DNA of 56,098 nucleotides from Alphaproteobacteria bacterium (GTDB lineage Bacteria; Pseudomonadota; Alphaproteobacteria; UBA6615). This document shows positions 27,250 through 36,077 of the stretch, one piece after another. Position 1 is the stretch's first letter. Each line of letters begins with the position of its first letter. The DNA is taken from positions 1 through 56,098 of the forward strand of contig JAJFJA010000037.1 of the NCBI GenBank assembly GCA_021774445.1. Reading direction: 5' to 3'. A program made the translations under genes and the position numbers. The notes beneath the pieces are model-generated. The model was not told the origin of the DNA, did no database searches, and saw nothing but the letters and a program-made list of their open reading frames with translations.

Positions 27250-28097
27250 TGAGTGGACGCGCCTAAATGTTTGTGCAGGGTGAAAGCGGAGGCCTCGATC
27301 CTAAAACCAGCACTTTGGTATAGAGCGAGGGACGCCGTGTTGGCGGATTGAGTGCCGACGGTGATGCGCTCGGCCGTGTCGGCATAGTGCGCCAACGCTG
27401 CGTCGACCAGGCGCCGTCCGATACCGCGGCCATGCATTTCCGGCAGCACGGCGATGAGGTCGATGATGGCGCCACCCCGGCCCTTCAAACAGGCGTTGAA
27501 GCCGGTAATGCGCCCGGCGTCGCGCATGACGAAAACGGCGTCAGCGCGGCCGCGGCAGGAGTTGCGCGCCCATTCGGCTTTGAGATCGTCGGCGGCCTGG
27601 TCGCTGATGTCCGGGTCGGCGCGAAAACGATTGTATTTGAAACTGCCGGCGGCGACGTGACCGCAGCCGTCGGCGTCATCGGCGGTGGCCAGTTCGACTC
27701 CGATGGGTAAGCCGTCGGCATCCGGCGAGAGGTTGCGGCCCAATGTCAGAAGACATTCAATGACGCGAAATTCTTGGTCTTGGAGGGCGGCGGTGGTTTG
27801 GCGTTGGTTGTCGTCAAATCGGCAGGTGACGAGCGCAATTCCGGCCTCACGCAGGTGCCACTCGGTGTGCTTCAACAAGGCACGGAAATCGGCGTCGGCA
27901 TGAGCGAAGTTTAGGCATTGGTCGATGCGCGCCGCAGCCAGACCCAATTGCGCCGTTTCGAAGGGTAGTCGGGCGAAACTGAGGGCCGCGGTGATTTCCC
28001 CATCGCGTTCGTGAACGAGGATCGACGATCCGGTCTTCGCGGTCAGGCCATGGCGTGCGAGAGCCTCACTATCCGCGTCCCGGTATGGTCGTAACAC
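27246..28097 (-). CDS. GNAT-family acetyltransferase, WecD/FdtC-like
   Basis: A 283-residue protein starting at GTG 28097, preceded by AGGG 6 nt upstream (the A and two Gs come from the TAGGG across the epimerase stop). The upstream in-frame extension runs inside the epimerase and is unlikely. The C-terminal GNAT domain has IAVLPEMHGRGIGRRLV (216-231) with the R/Q-x2-G-x-G/A acetyl-CoA loop. The N-terminal half looks like a second, divergent GNAT repeat, as in dTDP-amino-sugar N-acetyltransferases. Predicted to N-acetylate the sugar aminated by the DegT enzyme two genes upstream. Confidence 0.75.
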   Translation of the reverse strand: MLRPYRDADSEALARHGLTAKTGSSILVHERDGEITAALSFARLPFETAQLGLAAARIDQCLNFAHADADFRALLKHTEWHLREAGIALVTCRFDDNQRQTTAALQDQEFRVIECLLTLGRNLSPDADGLPIGVELATADDADGCGHVAAGSFKYNRFRADPDISDQAADDLKAEWARNSCRGRADAVFVMRDAGRITGFNACLKGRGGAIIDLIAVLPEMHGRGIGRRLVDAALAHYADTAERITVGTQSANTASLALYQSAGFRIEASAFTLHKHLGASTQ

Positions 28098-28104
28098 GAT
28101 GGCC

Positions 28105-29193
28105 CTACGCAATGCGGCGGCGGGCCGATGGCGCGCAGCGCTCCCATTGGTCGATGTACCACTCGCAATAGCGGCGATACCCTTCGTCGAGGGAAACTTC
28201 CGGGACAAAACCAAGATAGTCGCGGGCACGGTCGATACGCAGGGTGCCGCGTTTGGGTTTTTCCTTAGCCGCCGGCCGATCCTCAACGGGGGCGTCGGGA
28301 ATGTACTCCCGAATGATGGTTACCAGGTCGGCGATGGTGCGGGCGTTGCCATAGGTAATGTTAAAAGTCCGCGAGAGACCGCCTTCAAGGGCCACCGCGC
28401 GAACGATGCCGTGGACCAGATCATCGACATGGGTGAAATCGAGCCGTCCCATGCCACCGCCCTCGAGCAACAGCGGATCGCCGAACAATGCATTCTCGAT
28501 GAATTTCTGGCTGACCCGTTGGCTGACGCAGCGCTGGCCGTACAGCGCGCTGGGGCGAATGATGGTGTAGTCGAGCTCGTTGAGCATCTTGGCCTCACGG
28601 ACCATGCGTTCGCCGATATATTTGCCATTGGCGTAGACGCCGCGGGGCTTGGGGCGGACGGATTCGTCAACTTCGTCACCGTCGAAGTCACCATAGACGG
28701 TGCTCGAGGACATGAAGACGACCTGGTCGACCTTGGAACTCGAGGTGCGGCACAGCTCCAGCGCATTGCGCAGCGTGTTGATCTGCAAGTCGTAGGCGAG
28801 GCCGGGGGCCTTGTTAGCGATGACGGCACTGGAAATCGCCGACAGGTGGATGATCTTGGTGGGGTCGAAATCGCTGAACTGTTTGGTGAGATCGACCATC
28901 ATGCGGGCGTCGACATTCTCGAGTGCGATGCCGGCGTCGCGCATCAGTTCGAACCTGGTCAGTATAAAGCGGATATAAAGCGCGCGGCGCACCTCATCGA
29001 TATCGCGGTCGCTGACGACGCGGACCAGATTGTTGACCTGCAGATTGTCGGCGACCATGACCTCGGCGCCACGCTCGCGCAGGGCCAGGGCGAGGTTGTG
29101 GCCGATGAATCCGGCGCCGCCGATCAGCATCACGCGTTCGCCGGCGATGCTCAGCGTCTCATAAGGAATTGTCGGGCCGATAGTGTCGGTCAT
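28105..29193 (-). CDS. NAD-dependent SDR sugar epimerase/dehydratase
   Basis: A 362-residue extended-SDR protein. The cofactor loop is GGAGFIG (25-31), with a Ser cluster SSS at 162-164 and the catalytic Tyr187-x3-Lys191 (YANGK). Members of this family interconvert or dehydrate nucleotide sugars (4-epimerases, 4,6-dehydratases). The 24-residue N-terminal extension before the Rossmann motif is unusual and of unknown role. It lies 4 bp after the DegT aminotransferase, consistent with acting on the same nucleotide sugar. Confidence 0.88.
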   Translation of the reverse strand: MTDTIGPTIPYETLSIAGERVMLIGGAGFIGHNLALALRERGAEVMVADNLQVNNLVRVVSDRDIDEVRRALYIRFILTRFELMRDAGIALENVDARMMVDLTKQFSDFDPTKIIHLSAISSAVIANKAPGLAYDLQINTLRNALELCRTSSSKVDQVVFMSSSTVYGDFDGDEVDESVRPKPRGVYANGKYIGERMVREAKMLNELDYTIIRPSALYGQRCVSQRVSQKFIENALFGDPLLLEGGGMGRLDFTHVDDLVHGIVRAVALEGGLSRTFNITYGNARTIADLVTIIREYIPDAPVEDRPAAKEKPKRGTLRIDRARDYLGFVPEVSLDEGYRRYCEWYIDQWERCAPSARRRIA

Positions 29194-29197
29194 CTGG

Positions 29198-30376
29198 CTA
29201 ACTCTTGGTGTCGCGAATGGCCGCCTTCAATCCGTCGGCGATACGGGCCATGTCGCCCTCGTCGAGGTGGGGGCCAATCGGCAGAGATATGACGTTGTCG
29301 GCGAACCATTGGGCGACCGGGAAAGCGCCCGCGCCGGGCGGGTATTTGTCGCGATAATATGTGGTGAGCGGGATCGGCACCGGATAATGCACACTGGCGC
29401 CGATGCCGCGTTCGGCCAGGCCGTGCACGAGGCGGTTGCGGTCCCATTGGGCGGTCCGGGGCGGTACGATGTTCAGGCAATACAGACCGGAGCGCGACTT
29501 GCCATGGTCTTGCGGCAAGGCCAGCACCTCATCGATCTCCTGCAGGTGGCGGCGCAGGGCATCGGAATTGGCGCGGCGTCGGGAGAGAAAACCGTCGAGC
29601 CGGTCGAGCTGCGCCAGCCCGACGGCGGCCTGGGCCTCGGACATGCGGAAATTATGGCCAAGAGCGACGATGTCGTAGACGCCCGGCGTCGCGCGCTCAT
29701 TGAGGTTGCGGTCGTAACCGAAGGCACGTTGTTTGCGCACCCGCCAGGCGATGTCATCGTCGTTCGTGGTCAGCATGCCGCCTTCCATGGCGGTGATGTG
29801 CTTGGCGGGATAGAAGGAAAAACAGCCGGTGCTGCCGATGGCGCCGGGGGTCTTGCCGTCATAGGAGGCGCCGATGGCGGTGGCGCAGTCTTCGATGACC
29901 GCGATGGTCGCGCCGGTGCCACCGGCAGCAGCGGCGGCGGCGTGGATCGCGTCCATCTCACAGGGCAAGCCGACATAATGCATAGCCATGATGGCCTTGG
30001 TGCGCGGGGTGATCGCGGTGGCCAGGCGTTCGACCGAGATGTTGCCGGTGGTGGCGTCGGAATCGACGAATATCGGGGTGGCGCGGCAATGCTCGACGAC
30101 ATGGGCGGTGGCGACATGAGTCATCGCCGGCACCACCACTTCATCGCCCTCGTCCACACCCAAGGCCCACAGGGATAAGTGCAAGGCGGTGGTGCAGGAC
30201 GAGGTGGTGACGGCGTGGCGCGTGCCGATCAACGCGGCGAAGCGCCGTTCGAATTCCGCGCATACCGGGCCGTGGGTCAGGATATGGCCGGAGAGCACGG
30301 CGGCGACGGCATCTTTTTCGGCCTGGCCGATCAGCGGCCGGGCGAAGGGGATGTCGGGTTTGGCGGTGGCGGACAT
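29198..30376 (-). CDS. DegT/DnrJ/EryC1/StrS-family PLP aminotransferase
   Basis: A 392-residue sugar aminotransferase from ATG 30376, overlapping the oxidoreductase stop by one base. The PLP Schiff-base lysine is Lys192 in FYPAKHITAMEGG (188-200), with Asp163 in the EDCA motif (162-165) for the pyridine nitrogen. The N-terminal IPFARPLIG segment (9-17) is typical of ArnB/WecE-like members that aminate 4-keto sugars. Pairs with the adjacent Gfo/Idh/MocA oxidoreductase and SDR, forming an oxidise-then-aminate unit. A second family member is at 7094-8401. Confidence 0.92.
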   Translation of the reverse strand: MSATAKPDIPFARPLIGQAEKDAVAAVLSGHILTHGPVCAEFERRFAALIGTRHAVTTSSCTTALHLSLWALGVDEGDEVVVPAMTHVATAHVVEHCRATPIFVDSDATTGNISVERLATAITPRTKAIMAMHYVGLPCEMDAIHAAAAAAGGTGATIAVIEDCATAIGASYDGKTPGAIGSTGCFSFYPAKHITAMEGGMLTTNDDDIAWRVRKQRAFGYDRNLNERATPGVYDIVALGHNFRMSEAQAAVGLAQLDRLDGFLSRRRANSDALRRHLQEIDEVLALPQDHGKSRSGLYCLNIVPPRTAQWDRNRLVHGLAERGIGASVHYPVPIPLTTYYRDKYPPGAGAFPVAQWFADNVISLPIGPHLDEGDMARIADGLKAAIRDTKS

Positions 30377-31389
30377 TAGATGAGGTTGGCTACCTTGATC
30401 GTGCGACCGGATTGCACAGCTTCCCAGACGGCGAAACACACCGCCATGACACGAAAGATCTCGGTCTTGTTGACCAGCGGTTCTTTGTCGTCGCGAATGG
30501 CCTGAATGAATTCGGGCAGCATGTCGCCTTTTTTCATGCCGGGATAGGGCTCGGTCATGGCGCGCTCATCCTCAGGCCGGTCGCCGCTGAAAAGCTTGGC
30601 GTCGGGGACGTCGTTGACGAATGTCCGGCGGGTGCCATAGACGTTGAGGGCATGAAACTTGGTGCGCCGGGGGCCGAGGGTCGTGGTGCATTTGCCGGTG
30701 GCGCCGCCGGCGAAGCGCAACAGAGCGGTGATGGTGTCGGGAAAGCCGTAGGCAGAGTCCCTGGTCAACACATCGTTGCCCATCGCGCAGACTTCGGTGA
30801 TCTCCTGGTTCATAAGCCAGCGCATGAGATCGACCAAATGGATGCCGCCGCCGTAGAAGGTGCAGTAGAAATCCATCCGGCCGCGCCAGCCTTCGGTGAT
30901 CTTCCAGAGGATTTCATGGAGATAGTCGCCCTCGATATGAAACACCTCGCCGAATTCGCCGGCGGCGATCATCCGCTGCACTGTCTTGAAGCGTGGGCTT
31001 TCGCGGAGGATCAGGTTGGAGGTGATGAAGCGGCCGGAGCGGTCGAGGGCGGCAAGGACGGCCTCAGCTTCGGCGGGGTGGAGGACACAGGGCTTTTCGA
31101 CCATGACATGTTTGCCGTGATCGAGGGCGGAGATCGTCTGTTCGGCGTGAAAGTTGTCGAAGGAGCAGATCGACAGGACATCGATGTCGGGGTCTTCGGT
31201 GAGCCGGCGATAGTCGGTGGCGCGGCCAGCGATGTCGTAGCGGTCGGCGATGTCTTGCAAGCGTGTCGGGTCGCTGTCACAGACGGCCACGACTTCGACG
31301 CCCGGAATGTTCTGGTATGAGCGCAAATGCGCTTCACCGACCCCAAGGCCGACGATCCCAGCTTTCAAGGGGCGTGTTAACGTGGTCAA
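30376..31389 (-). CDS. Gfo/Idh/MocA-family oxidoreductase
   Basis: A 337-residue NAD(P)-dependent oxidoreductase with GIVGLGVGEAH (11-21) and the catalytic-site EKP (98-100). It is the first gene of the 31-kb leftward operon. The start is TTG 31389; an in-frame stop 60-65 bp upstream leaves no ATG, GTG or other TTG between. No Shine-Dalgarno precedes the TTG, which fits RfaH-type operons where the antiterminator recruits ribosomes. An ops-like element lies 37-49 nt upstream. Likely oxidises C3 of a nucleotide sugar before transamination. Confidence 0.88.
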   Translation of the reverse strand: MTTLTRPLKAGIVGLGVGEAHLRSYQNIPGVEVVAVCDSDPTRLQDIADRYDIAGRATDYRRLTEDPDIDVLSICSFDNFHAEQTISALDHGKHVMVEKPCVLHPAEAEAVLAALDRSGRFITSNLILRESPRFKTVQRMIAAGEFGEVFHIEGDYLHEILWKITEGWRGRMDFYCTFYGGGIHLVDLMRWLMNQEITEVCAMGNDVLTRDSAYGFPDTITALLRFAGGATGKCTTTLGPRRTKFHALNVYGTRRTFVNDVPDAKLFSGDRPEDERAMTEPYPGMKKGDMLPEFIQAIRDDKEPLVNKTEIFRVMAVCFAVWEAVQSGRTIKVANLI

Positions 31390-31425
31390 TCGTGGTGTTC
31401 GGACAGGGGAGAATCGGGCGTTCGG

Positions 31426-31438
31426 GCAAGCTACCGCA
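31426..31438 (-). promoter_or_regulatory. ops-like element in the main-operon leader
   Basis: On the minus strand this reads TGCGGTAGCTTGC, matching the enterobacterial ops/JUMPstart sequence GGCGGTAGCGTGC at 11 of 13 positions, including an intact CGGTAGC core. It is transcribed in the leader of the leftward glycan operon, and the window also encodes an RfaH-like protein (38023-38517). The match is by eye; chance occurrence of the 8-nt core in a ~130-bp leader is low but not nil. Confidence 0.55.
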
Positions 31439-31491
31439 GTCCAGGTGACTCCCTCCTAGACCGATTGCGACATGCTGGCAATGGGGGCTAT

Positions 31492-31508
31492 TGTTCATCA
31501 AATGAACG
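31492..31508. promoter_or_regulatory. 17-bp dyad, candidate operator (copy 1)
   Basis: TGTTCATCAAATGAACG, with inverted arms GTTCAT and ATGAAC around CAA. It stands 12 nt before the ATG of the aldo/keto reductase, where a bound protein would block initiation. A second copy, TGTTCACAAGGTGAACG, lies at 39244-39260 in front of the wHTH regulator. The outer bases are identical, and the one changed arm pair (T-A to C-G) preserves symmetry. Confidence 0.6.
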
Positions 31509-31520
31509 CAGAGTCAATGG

Positions 31521-32471
31521 ATGGCTAAACCGCACCGCGCGGACGCTTTGAGCGGGTCGCTGGCGGGTCTGTCAGACCTCACATTGGGGACCGCCCAACT
31601 CGGCCTCGCCTACGGGCCGAAGGCCGAAATGGGCGTGATGCCGGCCGATCGCGCGGCGGATATTCTCAGCACCGCCGCGGCGTGCGGGGTCACCTGCCTC
31701 GATACCGCCGCGGCCTATGGCGAGGCGGAAGATCGCATCGGTGGGTGGTGCCGCAGCCGGGACGAATGGCCGCTGGTGGTCACGAAGCTGCCGGCGTTAA
31801 CCGACGGTGCCGATCCGGTGCGTGCCATAAATGACTCACTGCAACGCTCGCTAACAGCGCTGGATCGAGCGCAGGTGGACGGCTATCTGGTGCACCGGGC
31901 GAGCGACCTGGCGCGGGATGGGGTGGCGGCGTTTTTGCGGGCAGAGTCGCAAGGCGGGCGGATCGGCGCGTTCGGTGTCTCGGTCTACACGCCCGAGGAG
32001 GCGGACGCCGCGCTTGCGGTGGCGGGACTGAGCCTGGTGCAGGCGCCGGTCAGCTTGGTCAATCAGACGATGATCGACAGCGGTGCGCTGGCGCGGGCCG
32101 CCGATGCCGGCTGCACGGTGTTCGCGCGCAGTGTGCTGGCGCAAGGTTTGATGCTGGCATCGGTCGACGGGCTGCCGACTCATTTCTTAGCCGCCAAGCC
32201 GGTGCTGGGGCGGCTGCATGGGCTCGCCGAGGAGGCCGGTTGCGGTTTGCTGGCGCTGGCGCTGGCGGCGGTGTCCCGGCGTGCCGAGATCGATTCGCTG
32301 GTGATCGGGTGCGACGATGCCGCGCAGCTGGAAGCGGTGGCCGCGGCAATGGGGACAGCGGTGGCGCCGGAGGTGGTCGACGCCGCGCTGGCGCTCGCGC
32401 GCGGTCTGCCGGCAGCGGTTTTCGATCCGCGGTTCTGGCCCAAATTCGGCTCGGGGGCCGACCGCTGCTGA
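31521..32471 (+). CDS. Aldo/keto reductase
   Basis: A 316-residue TIM-barrel oxidoreductase. The catalytic tetrad is visible as Asp61 and Tyr66 (DTAAAYG, 61-67), Lys89 (VVTKL) and His125 (VHRAS). The N-terminus LTLGTAQLGLAYG (20-32) is typical of the bacterial AKR subfamily found beside polysaccharide genes. It is transcribed away from the 31-kb operon, sharing the control region 31390-31520, and converges on 32532. Its likely role is reduction of a sugar keto group in the same pathway; cofactor is expected to be NADPH. Confidence 0.88.
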   Translation: MAKPHRADALSGSLAGLSDLTLGTAQLGLAYGPKAEMGVMPADRAADILSTAAACGVTCLDTAAAYGEAEDRIGGWCRSRDEWPLVVTKLPALTDGADPVRAINDSLQRSLTALDRAQVDGYLVHRASDLARDGVAAFLRAESQGGRIGAFGVSVYTPEEADAALAVAGLSLVQAPVSLVNQTMIDSGALARAADAGCTVFARSVLAQGLMLASVDGLPTHFLAAKPVLGRLHGLAEEAGCGLLALALAAVSRRAEIDSLVIGCDDAAQLEAVAAAMGTAVAPEVVDAALALARGLPAAVFDPRFWPKFGSGADRC

Positions 32472-32531
32472 CGCGGCAGGGATGGTTTCCGTCAGCCGCG
32501 CGATACGCAACACAAGCCGAATCGACAGAAC

Positions 32532-33716
32532 TCATCCGGCGCTGTGTTCCGGTGTTGCCAGCATTTCGGAGATCGCCGACCAAGTTTGCTGCGGATAGTA
32601 GCGATGGCCGCCGGGGCCAGCCGCGGCGACGATGTTTTGCGCCGCGCCGAGGCGCGCATAGCTAGGCCGCGCCGAGTCGATAACCGCCTGGGCGCCGGCA
32701 AATGGATAGATGTGGTCGTCTCGACCGGAGATGGCAATGAACGGTCGCGGTGCGGCGAGCGCGACGATGTCGTCCATCTCCAGCCAGTTGAGAATGCCGG
32801 GCACGACCGCCTGGCCCTCCGGGTCGCGGCGGCGGGCGATGGTGTGGCGAATGAAACCGAGACTGCCGCTGGCAATCACCGCGTCGATGCGCTGGTCAAC
32901 GGCGGCGGCGTAAATCGCGGTGGCGCCGCCGGCGGAATGGCCGAACAGATAAAGCCCGTTCGGCTCGGCCGGCAGTTTGGCCGTGGGCCGCGACAGGTAC
33001 TCAATGACGGACCGAACATCGGCAACCCGCTCGCCGAGTAGGGTGCGGCCGAGCAGCAGGGCATGATTGGCGGCGTCGACGCAGCGCGCCGGGGAGCGCG
33101 GATGCATGGCCCGTTCCTCGCGGGCGCCGAAACCGCTTTGCTCGATACAGGCAACGAGATAACCGCGGCGCGCCGCTTGGCGAGCCAGGTCAGCGCCGAT
33201 GCCGAGGCGCAGGGCATCGGCCGGCATGCGGGTCTCGCCCCAGGCGATATGGACCCCGGAAGTGGCGCCCGCGAGATAGAGCAATAGTGGACGCGGGCCT
33301 GCCATCTGTGCCCGGGACCAGACCAGAGTGACGGCGATATCGCTACGGCCGGGTGGGCGCAGATACAGGCGCTTGGTGACGATGTCACCACGCTCTTGCG
33401 GTGGTTCTTCGAGCAGCGCTGTCGGCGGTTGGGATTGCGGCTCGAGGCCGAGCAACTCGACAAGTTTGGCCCGGGCGATTTGCTGCCATTGTACAATGTC
33501 GGCGGCGTCGAGGCGGGCATGATGCAGGGTCAGGGGCGCGGCATCATAGGCGGCGAAATGACCGGCGCTGGGGCTGAGCCGCACCACGGGCGGCGGCTGG
33601 GGATAGGGATCAAAGGAGCCTCGCAGGGCCAAAGCGAGGCGGCGCCTGGCGGCGAGCCGATAGGCGCGCAGGCGCCAGAGCAACGGCAGACGGGGCTGGG
33701 GGCGGCGGGCGGTCAG
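32532..33716 (-). CDS. Alpha/beta hydrolase (esterase-like)
   Basis: The reading frame has no ATG after the upstream gene ends. Starting from CTG 33716, which overlaps that gene's TGA as CTGA, gives 394 residues; GTG 33587 is a shorter alternative. The nucleophile elbow is GHSAGG (259-264, Ser261), with Asp333 or Asp334 in GRDDHIYPF (331-339) and His371 in GGHRYY (369-374) completing a triad. It resembles acetyl-xylan-esterase/abhydrolase proteins. As the last gene of the carrier-protein operon it may remove acyl or aminoacyl esters from the polymer, which is inference. Confidence 0.8.
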   Translation of the reverse strand: MTARRPQPRLPLLWRLRAYRLAARRRLALALRGSFDPYPQPPPVVRLSPSAGHFAAYDAAPLTLHHARLDAADIVQWQQIARAKLVELLGLEPQSQPPTALLEEPPQERGDIVTKRLYLRPPGRSDIAVTLVWSRAQMAGPRPLLLYLAGATSGVHIAWGETRMPADALRLGIGADLARQAARRGYLVACIEQSGFGAREERAMHPRSPARCVDAANHALLLGRTLLGERVADVRSVIEYLSRPTAKLPAEPNGLYLFGHSAGGATAIYAAAVDQRIDAVIASGSLGFIRHTIARRRDPEGQAVVPGILNWLEMDDIVALAAPRPFIAISGRDDHIYPFAGAQAVIDSARPSYARLGAAQNIVAAAGPGGHRYYPQQTWSAISEMLATPEHSAG

Positions 33717-34696
33717 CTCGCGGCGCCGGGCAAAGGGCACTCGCTCCGTACCACCTCGGCCAAGGTCGTGCTGTAGGCGACGGCGCCCTGTCGATTGAGG
33801 TGAGGACCGTCCCAAAAATGCTGCGGATTGCGAATGAAGCTTTGCAACCACGGCGCGTCGTAAAGCGTGAGGTCGCAATGATCGGTGCCGGCCAGGGCCT
33901 CGCGCATGGCCTGTAATGCCGGTTCGAAGCGCGGGTCCTGTTCGCGCAGATAACCGGCCAGGGGCGTGGTCACGGTGACGATCTGCAGGTTGTGGCGACG
34001 GACGGCATCGGCGAGCGCGGACAGCAGATCGCCGGCTTCGTCGGCAATCTCGATGGGCTCGCCACCGGCGCGCAGCACCACGGCGCCGTCCATTTGGCCG
34101 TCCAGGGCGTCATAACCGTCGCCGGTATCGCGGGGGCGGAGCCATTGATCGACGACGGACGGCGCGATGCGGCGATAAGGAAACAGGCCCGAGAGGAACT
34201 TCAGGTCGATAAGCGGATCGGTCGTCGGCTTGTCGGCCCTGGGTGCCTTGGCCTGGGCGAGCCAATCGCGCAGCACTTGGTCGCGATAAGCCAAGGGGGC
34301 GATGCGCCAGAGATGCCGGACGTTGTCGCTGCGGTAACCGCTGATAATGTCGTCCGGGTCGAGGCCGATGATGACGCGCTGCAAAGTCTCGATTGGTGGC
34401 AGATTGCGCAGGGTGGCGGCGGCGAAATACAGGCTCTGGCCATTCTCCGCGGCGTTGTAGGTGGCCGGCAGGAAGGCGGCCGGATCGATGGCGTGTTTGG
34501 CGGTGGAACTGCCGAGCACGAGATTGGTGGGCGCGGCCCGCGCGATGCGGCCGATGGGGGAACTGGTGGATTCGAGATAGATGCGCCGCAGGAACAAGCC
34601 GCCGAGCTGATCGATGAGCAGGACCAGCACGATGATCGCGGCCAGCGCCTTGGCGAGGCTAGAAGCGGAAATAGATGAAGGAGCGGTTTGCGTCAT
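33713..34696 (-). CDS. Membrane-anchored SGNH/DltD-like protein
   Basis: A 327-residue protein starting at ATG 34696, overlapping the MBOAT gene by 38 bp. A hydrophobic helix (about 15-36) is followed by NLVLGSSTAKHA (58-69), the block I Ser of SGNH/DltD-AlgJ-type proteins. The distal Asp-x2-His is WDGPHLN (295-301: Asp296, His299). In Dlt and alginate-acetylation systems such a partner works beside an MBOAT protein and presents or transfers the acyl group on the far side of the membrane. Pairing with the MBOAT gene here supports that. Confidence 0.78.
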   Translation of the reverse strand: MTQTAPSSISASSLAKALAAIIVLVLLIDQLGGLFLRRIYLESTSSPIGRIARAAPTNLVLGSSTAKHAIDPAAFLPATYNAAENGQSLYFAAATLRNLPPIETLQRVIIGLDPDDIISGYRSDNVRHLWRIAPLAYRDQVLRDWLAQAKAPRADKPTTDPLIDLKFLSGLFPYRRIAPSVVDQWLRPRDTGDGYDALDGQMDGAVVLRAGGEPIEIADEAGDLLSALADAVRRHNLQIVTVTTPLAGYLREQDPRFEPALQAMREALAGTDHCDLTLYDAPWLQSFIRNPQHFWDGPHLNRQGAVAYSTTLAEVVRSECPLPGAAS

Positions 34697-36077
34697 TACC
34701 AAACAGACCAAAGAGGATGACCAGCGCGGTGATGGCCAGCGCCCGCGGCCATATACCATGCGCCAGATGAAGGCTCGGTGCAAAACGACGCACCGCCTCG
34801 ACGCTGCCCATGGCGATAACCACCAGCAGGGTGATCTTGCGGTCGACGACCTGCACCGCGCCAACGGTGCCTGAGAAGATGGCATGCAGCAATTGGCCAT
34901 AGGTGGTCAAGTCCGGGGCGCGGATCAGGCCGAAGGCGAGCACGATGACGTTGAAGGTCAGCGCCATGCCGATCGCGCTGGCGACGGGGCCCGGCTTGCC
35001 GCGTCGGGCGCGGGACCAGCGACTGTAACCGATGATCAAGACGGCCTGAATGAGGCCAAAGGCAATGAAGTTCCAAGTCGCGCCATGCCAGAGCCCCATG
35101 ACGACCCAGACCAGCAAGATGGTGGTCGCCTCCTGCAGGAACCTGGGCAGCGGCTTGAGGCGCAGGACGGCAATGCCGAGGGGACGATACAGATAGTCGC
35201 CGATCCAACGGGTCAGGCTGATGTGCCAGCGTTGCCAGAACTCGACAATATTGCGCGAAAAATAAGGTTGCTTGAAATTGCGGGTGAGGTTGATGCCGAA
35301 CAGCGAGGCAGCGCCCAGGGCGATGAGGGAATAGCCGGCAAAGTCGGCGAAAAGCTGCATCGCAAAAGCATAAAAGGCCATGGCAGCCGCGGCGGCGCCG
35401 AGACTCGTCGGCTCGGCGAACAGGAAATCGACGGTGACGCCAAGCCGGTCGCCCACCGCCCCTTTAAGAAACAAGCCGTAGAACAGTAACAGCAAGCCGT
35501 CGAGCACCATTTCCGGCGAGGGGCGCGCGACCGCCCTGAGTTGCGGCGAGAGGGACTGGAAGCGCTCGATCGGGCCGGCGAGCAATTGCGGAAAGAAGGA
35601 TACGAACAATGCGAGCCGCCAGGGTTGGCGCTCGGGCGCATGGGTGCCGCGGTGAACGTCGACGACGTAGCCGACGCACTGGAACGTGAAAAAGGACAGG
35701 CCGAGGGGAATTAGAACCGAGCCGAAACCACCGAAATCGAGATCCGAGGTGGGAATGACAGCCAAGCGTAGGGTGTCGAACCAGACAATGAGGTATTTGT
35801 AGAACAGCAGCGGCGCGCCGATGACAAAAATCCAGCAGGCGATGAGCGCGGGGCGTTTGGCGCCCGGCGGGCGACGATCAGGCGCCAGGGTCAGTCCGGC
35901 GGCATAAGTGGCGGCGATGACGGCCAGGAGTAAGGGTACGAACGCCCAATTGTAACTGCCGTAATACGCCAGGCTGGCAACCAGCAGGAGCCACGGGCGC
36001 GGGGGCGCGGGGAGAGCGCTATAGAGGGCCGCCAACGCCAGGACCGAGACGATAAAAGGAAAAGAAGTAACGCTCAC
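34659..36077 (-). CDS. MBOAT-family O-acyltransferase (DltB/AlgI-like)
   Basis: A 472-residue polytopic membrane protein of about 10 hydrophobic segments. The start is GTG 36077, overlapping the GNAT stop as GTGA. It carries the two MBOAT hallmarks: RWHISLTRW (283-291, His285) and LWHGATWNF (329-337, the catalytic His331). DltB moves D-alanine from a carrier protein across the membrane, and AlgI does the same for acetyl groups. Because a carrier protein and an amino acid ligase are encoded just upstream, an aminoacyl cargo is a serious possibility, but O-acetylation remains the default alternative. Confidence 0.92.
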   Translation of the reverse strand: MSVTSFPFIVSVLALAALYSALPAPPRPWLLLVASLAYYGSYNWAFVPLLLAVIAATYAAGLTLAPDRRPPGAKRPALIACWIFVIGAPLLFYKYLIVWFDTLRLAVIPTSDLDFGGFGSVLIPLGLSFFTFQCVGYVVDVHRGTHAPERQPWRLALFVSFFPQLLAGPIERFQSLSPQLRAVARPSPEMVLDGLLLLFYGLFLKGAVGDRLGVTVDFLFAEPTSLGAAAAAMAFYAFAMQLFADFAGYSLIALGAASLFGINLTRNFKQPYFSRNIVEFWQRWHISLTRWIGDYLYRPLGIAVLRLKPLPRFLQEATTILLVWVVMGLWHGATWNFIAFGLIQAVLIIGYSRWSRARRGKPGPVASAIGMALTFNVIVLAFGLIRAPDLTTYGQLLHAIFSGTVGAVQVVDRKITLLVVIAMGSVEAVRRFAPSLHLAHGIWPRALAITALVILFGLFGNDANRSFIYFRF

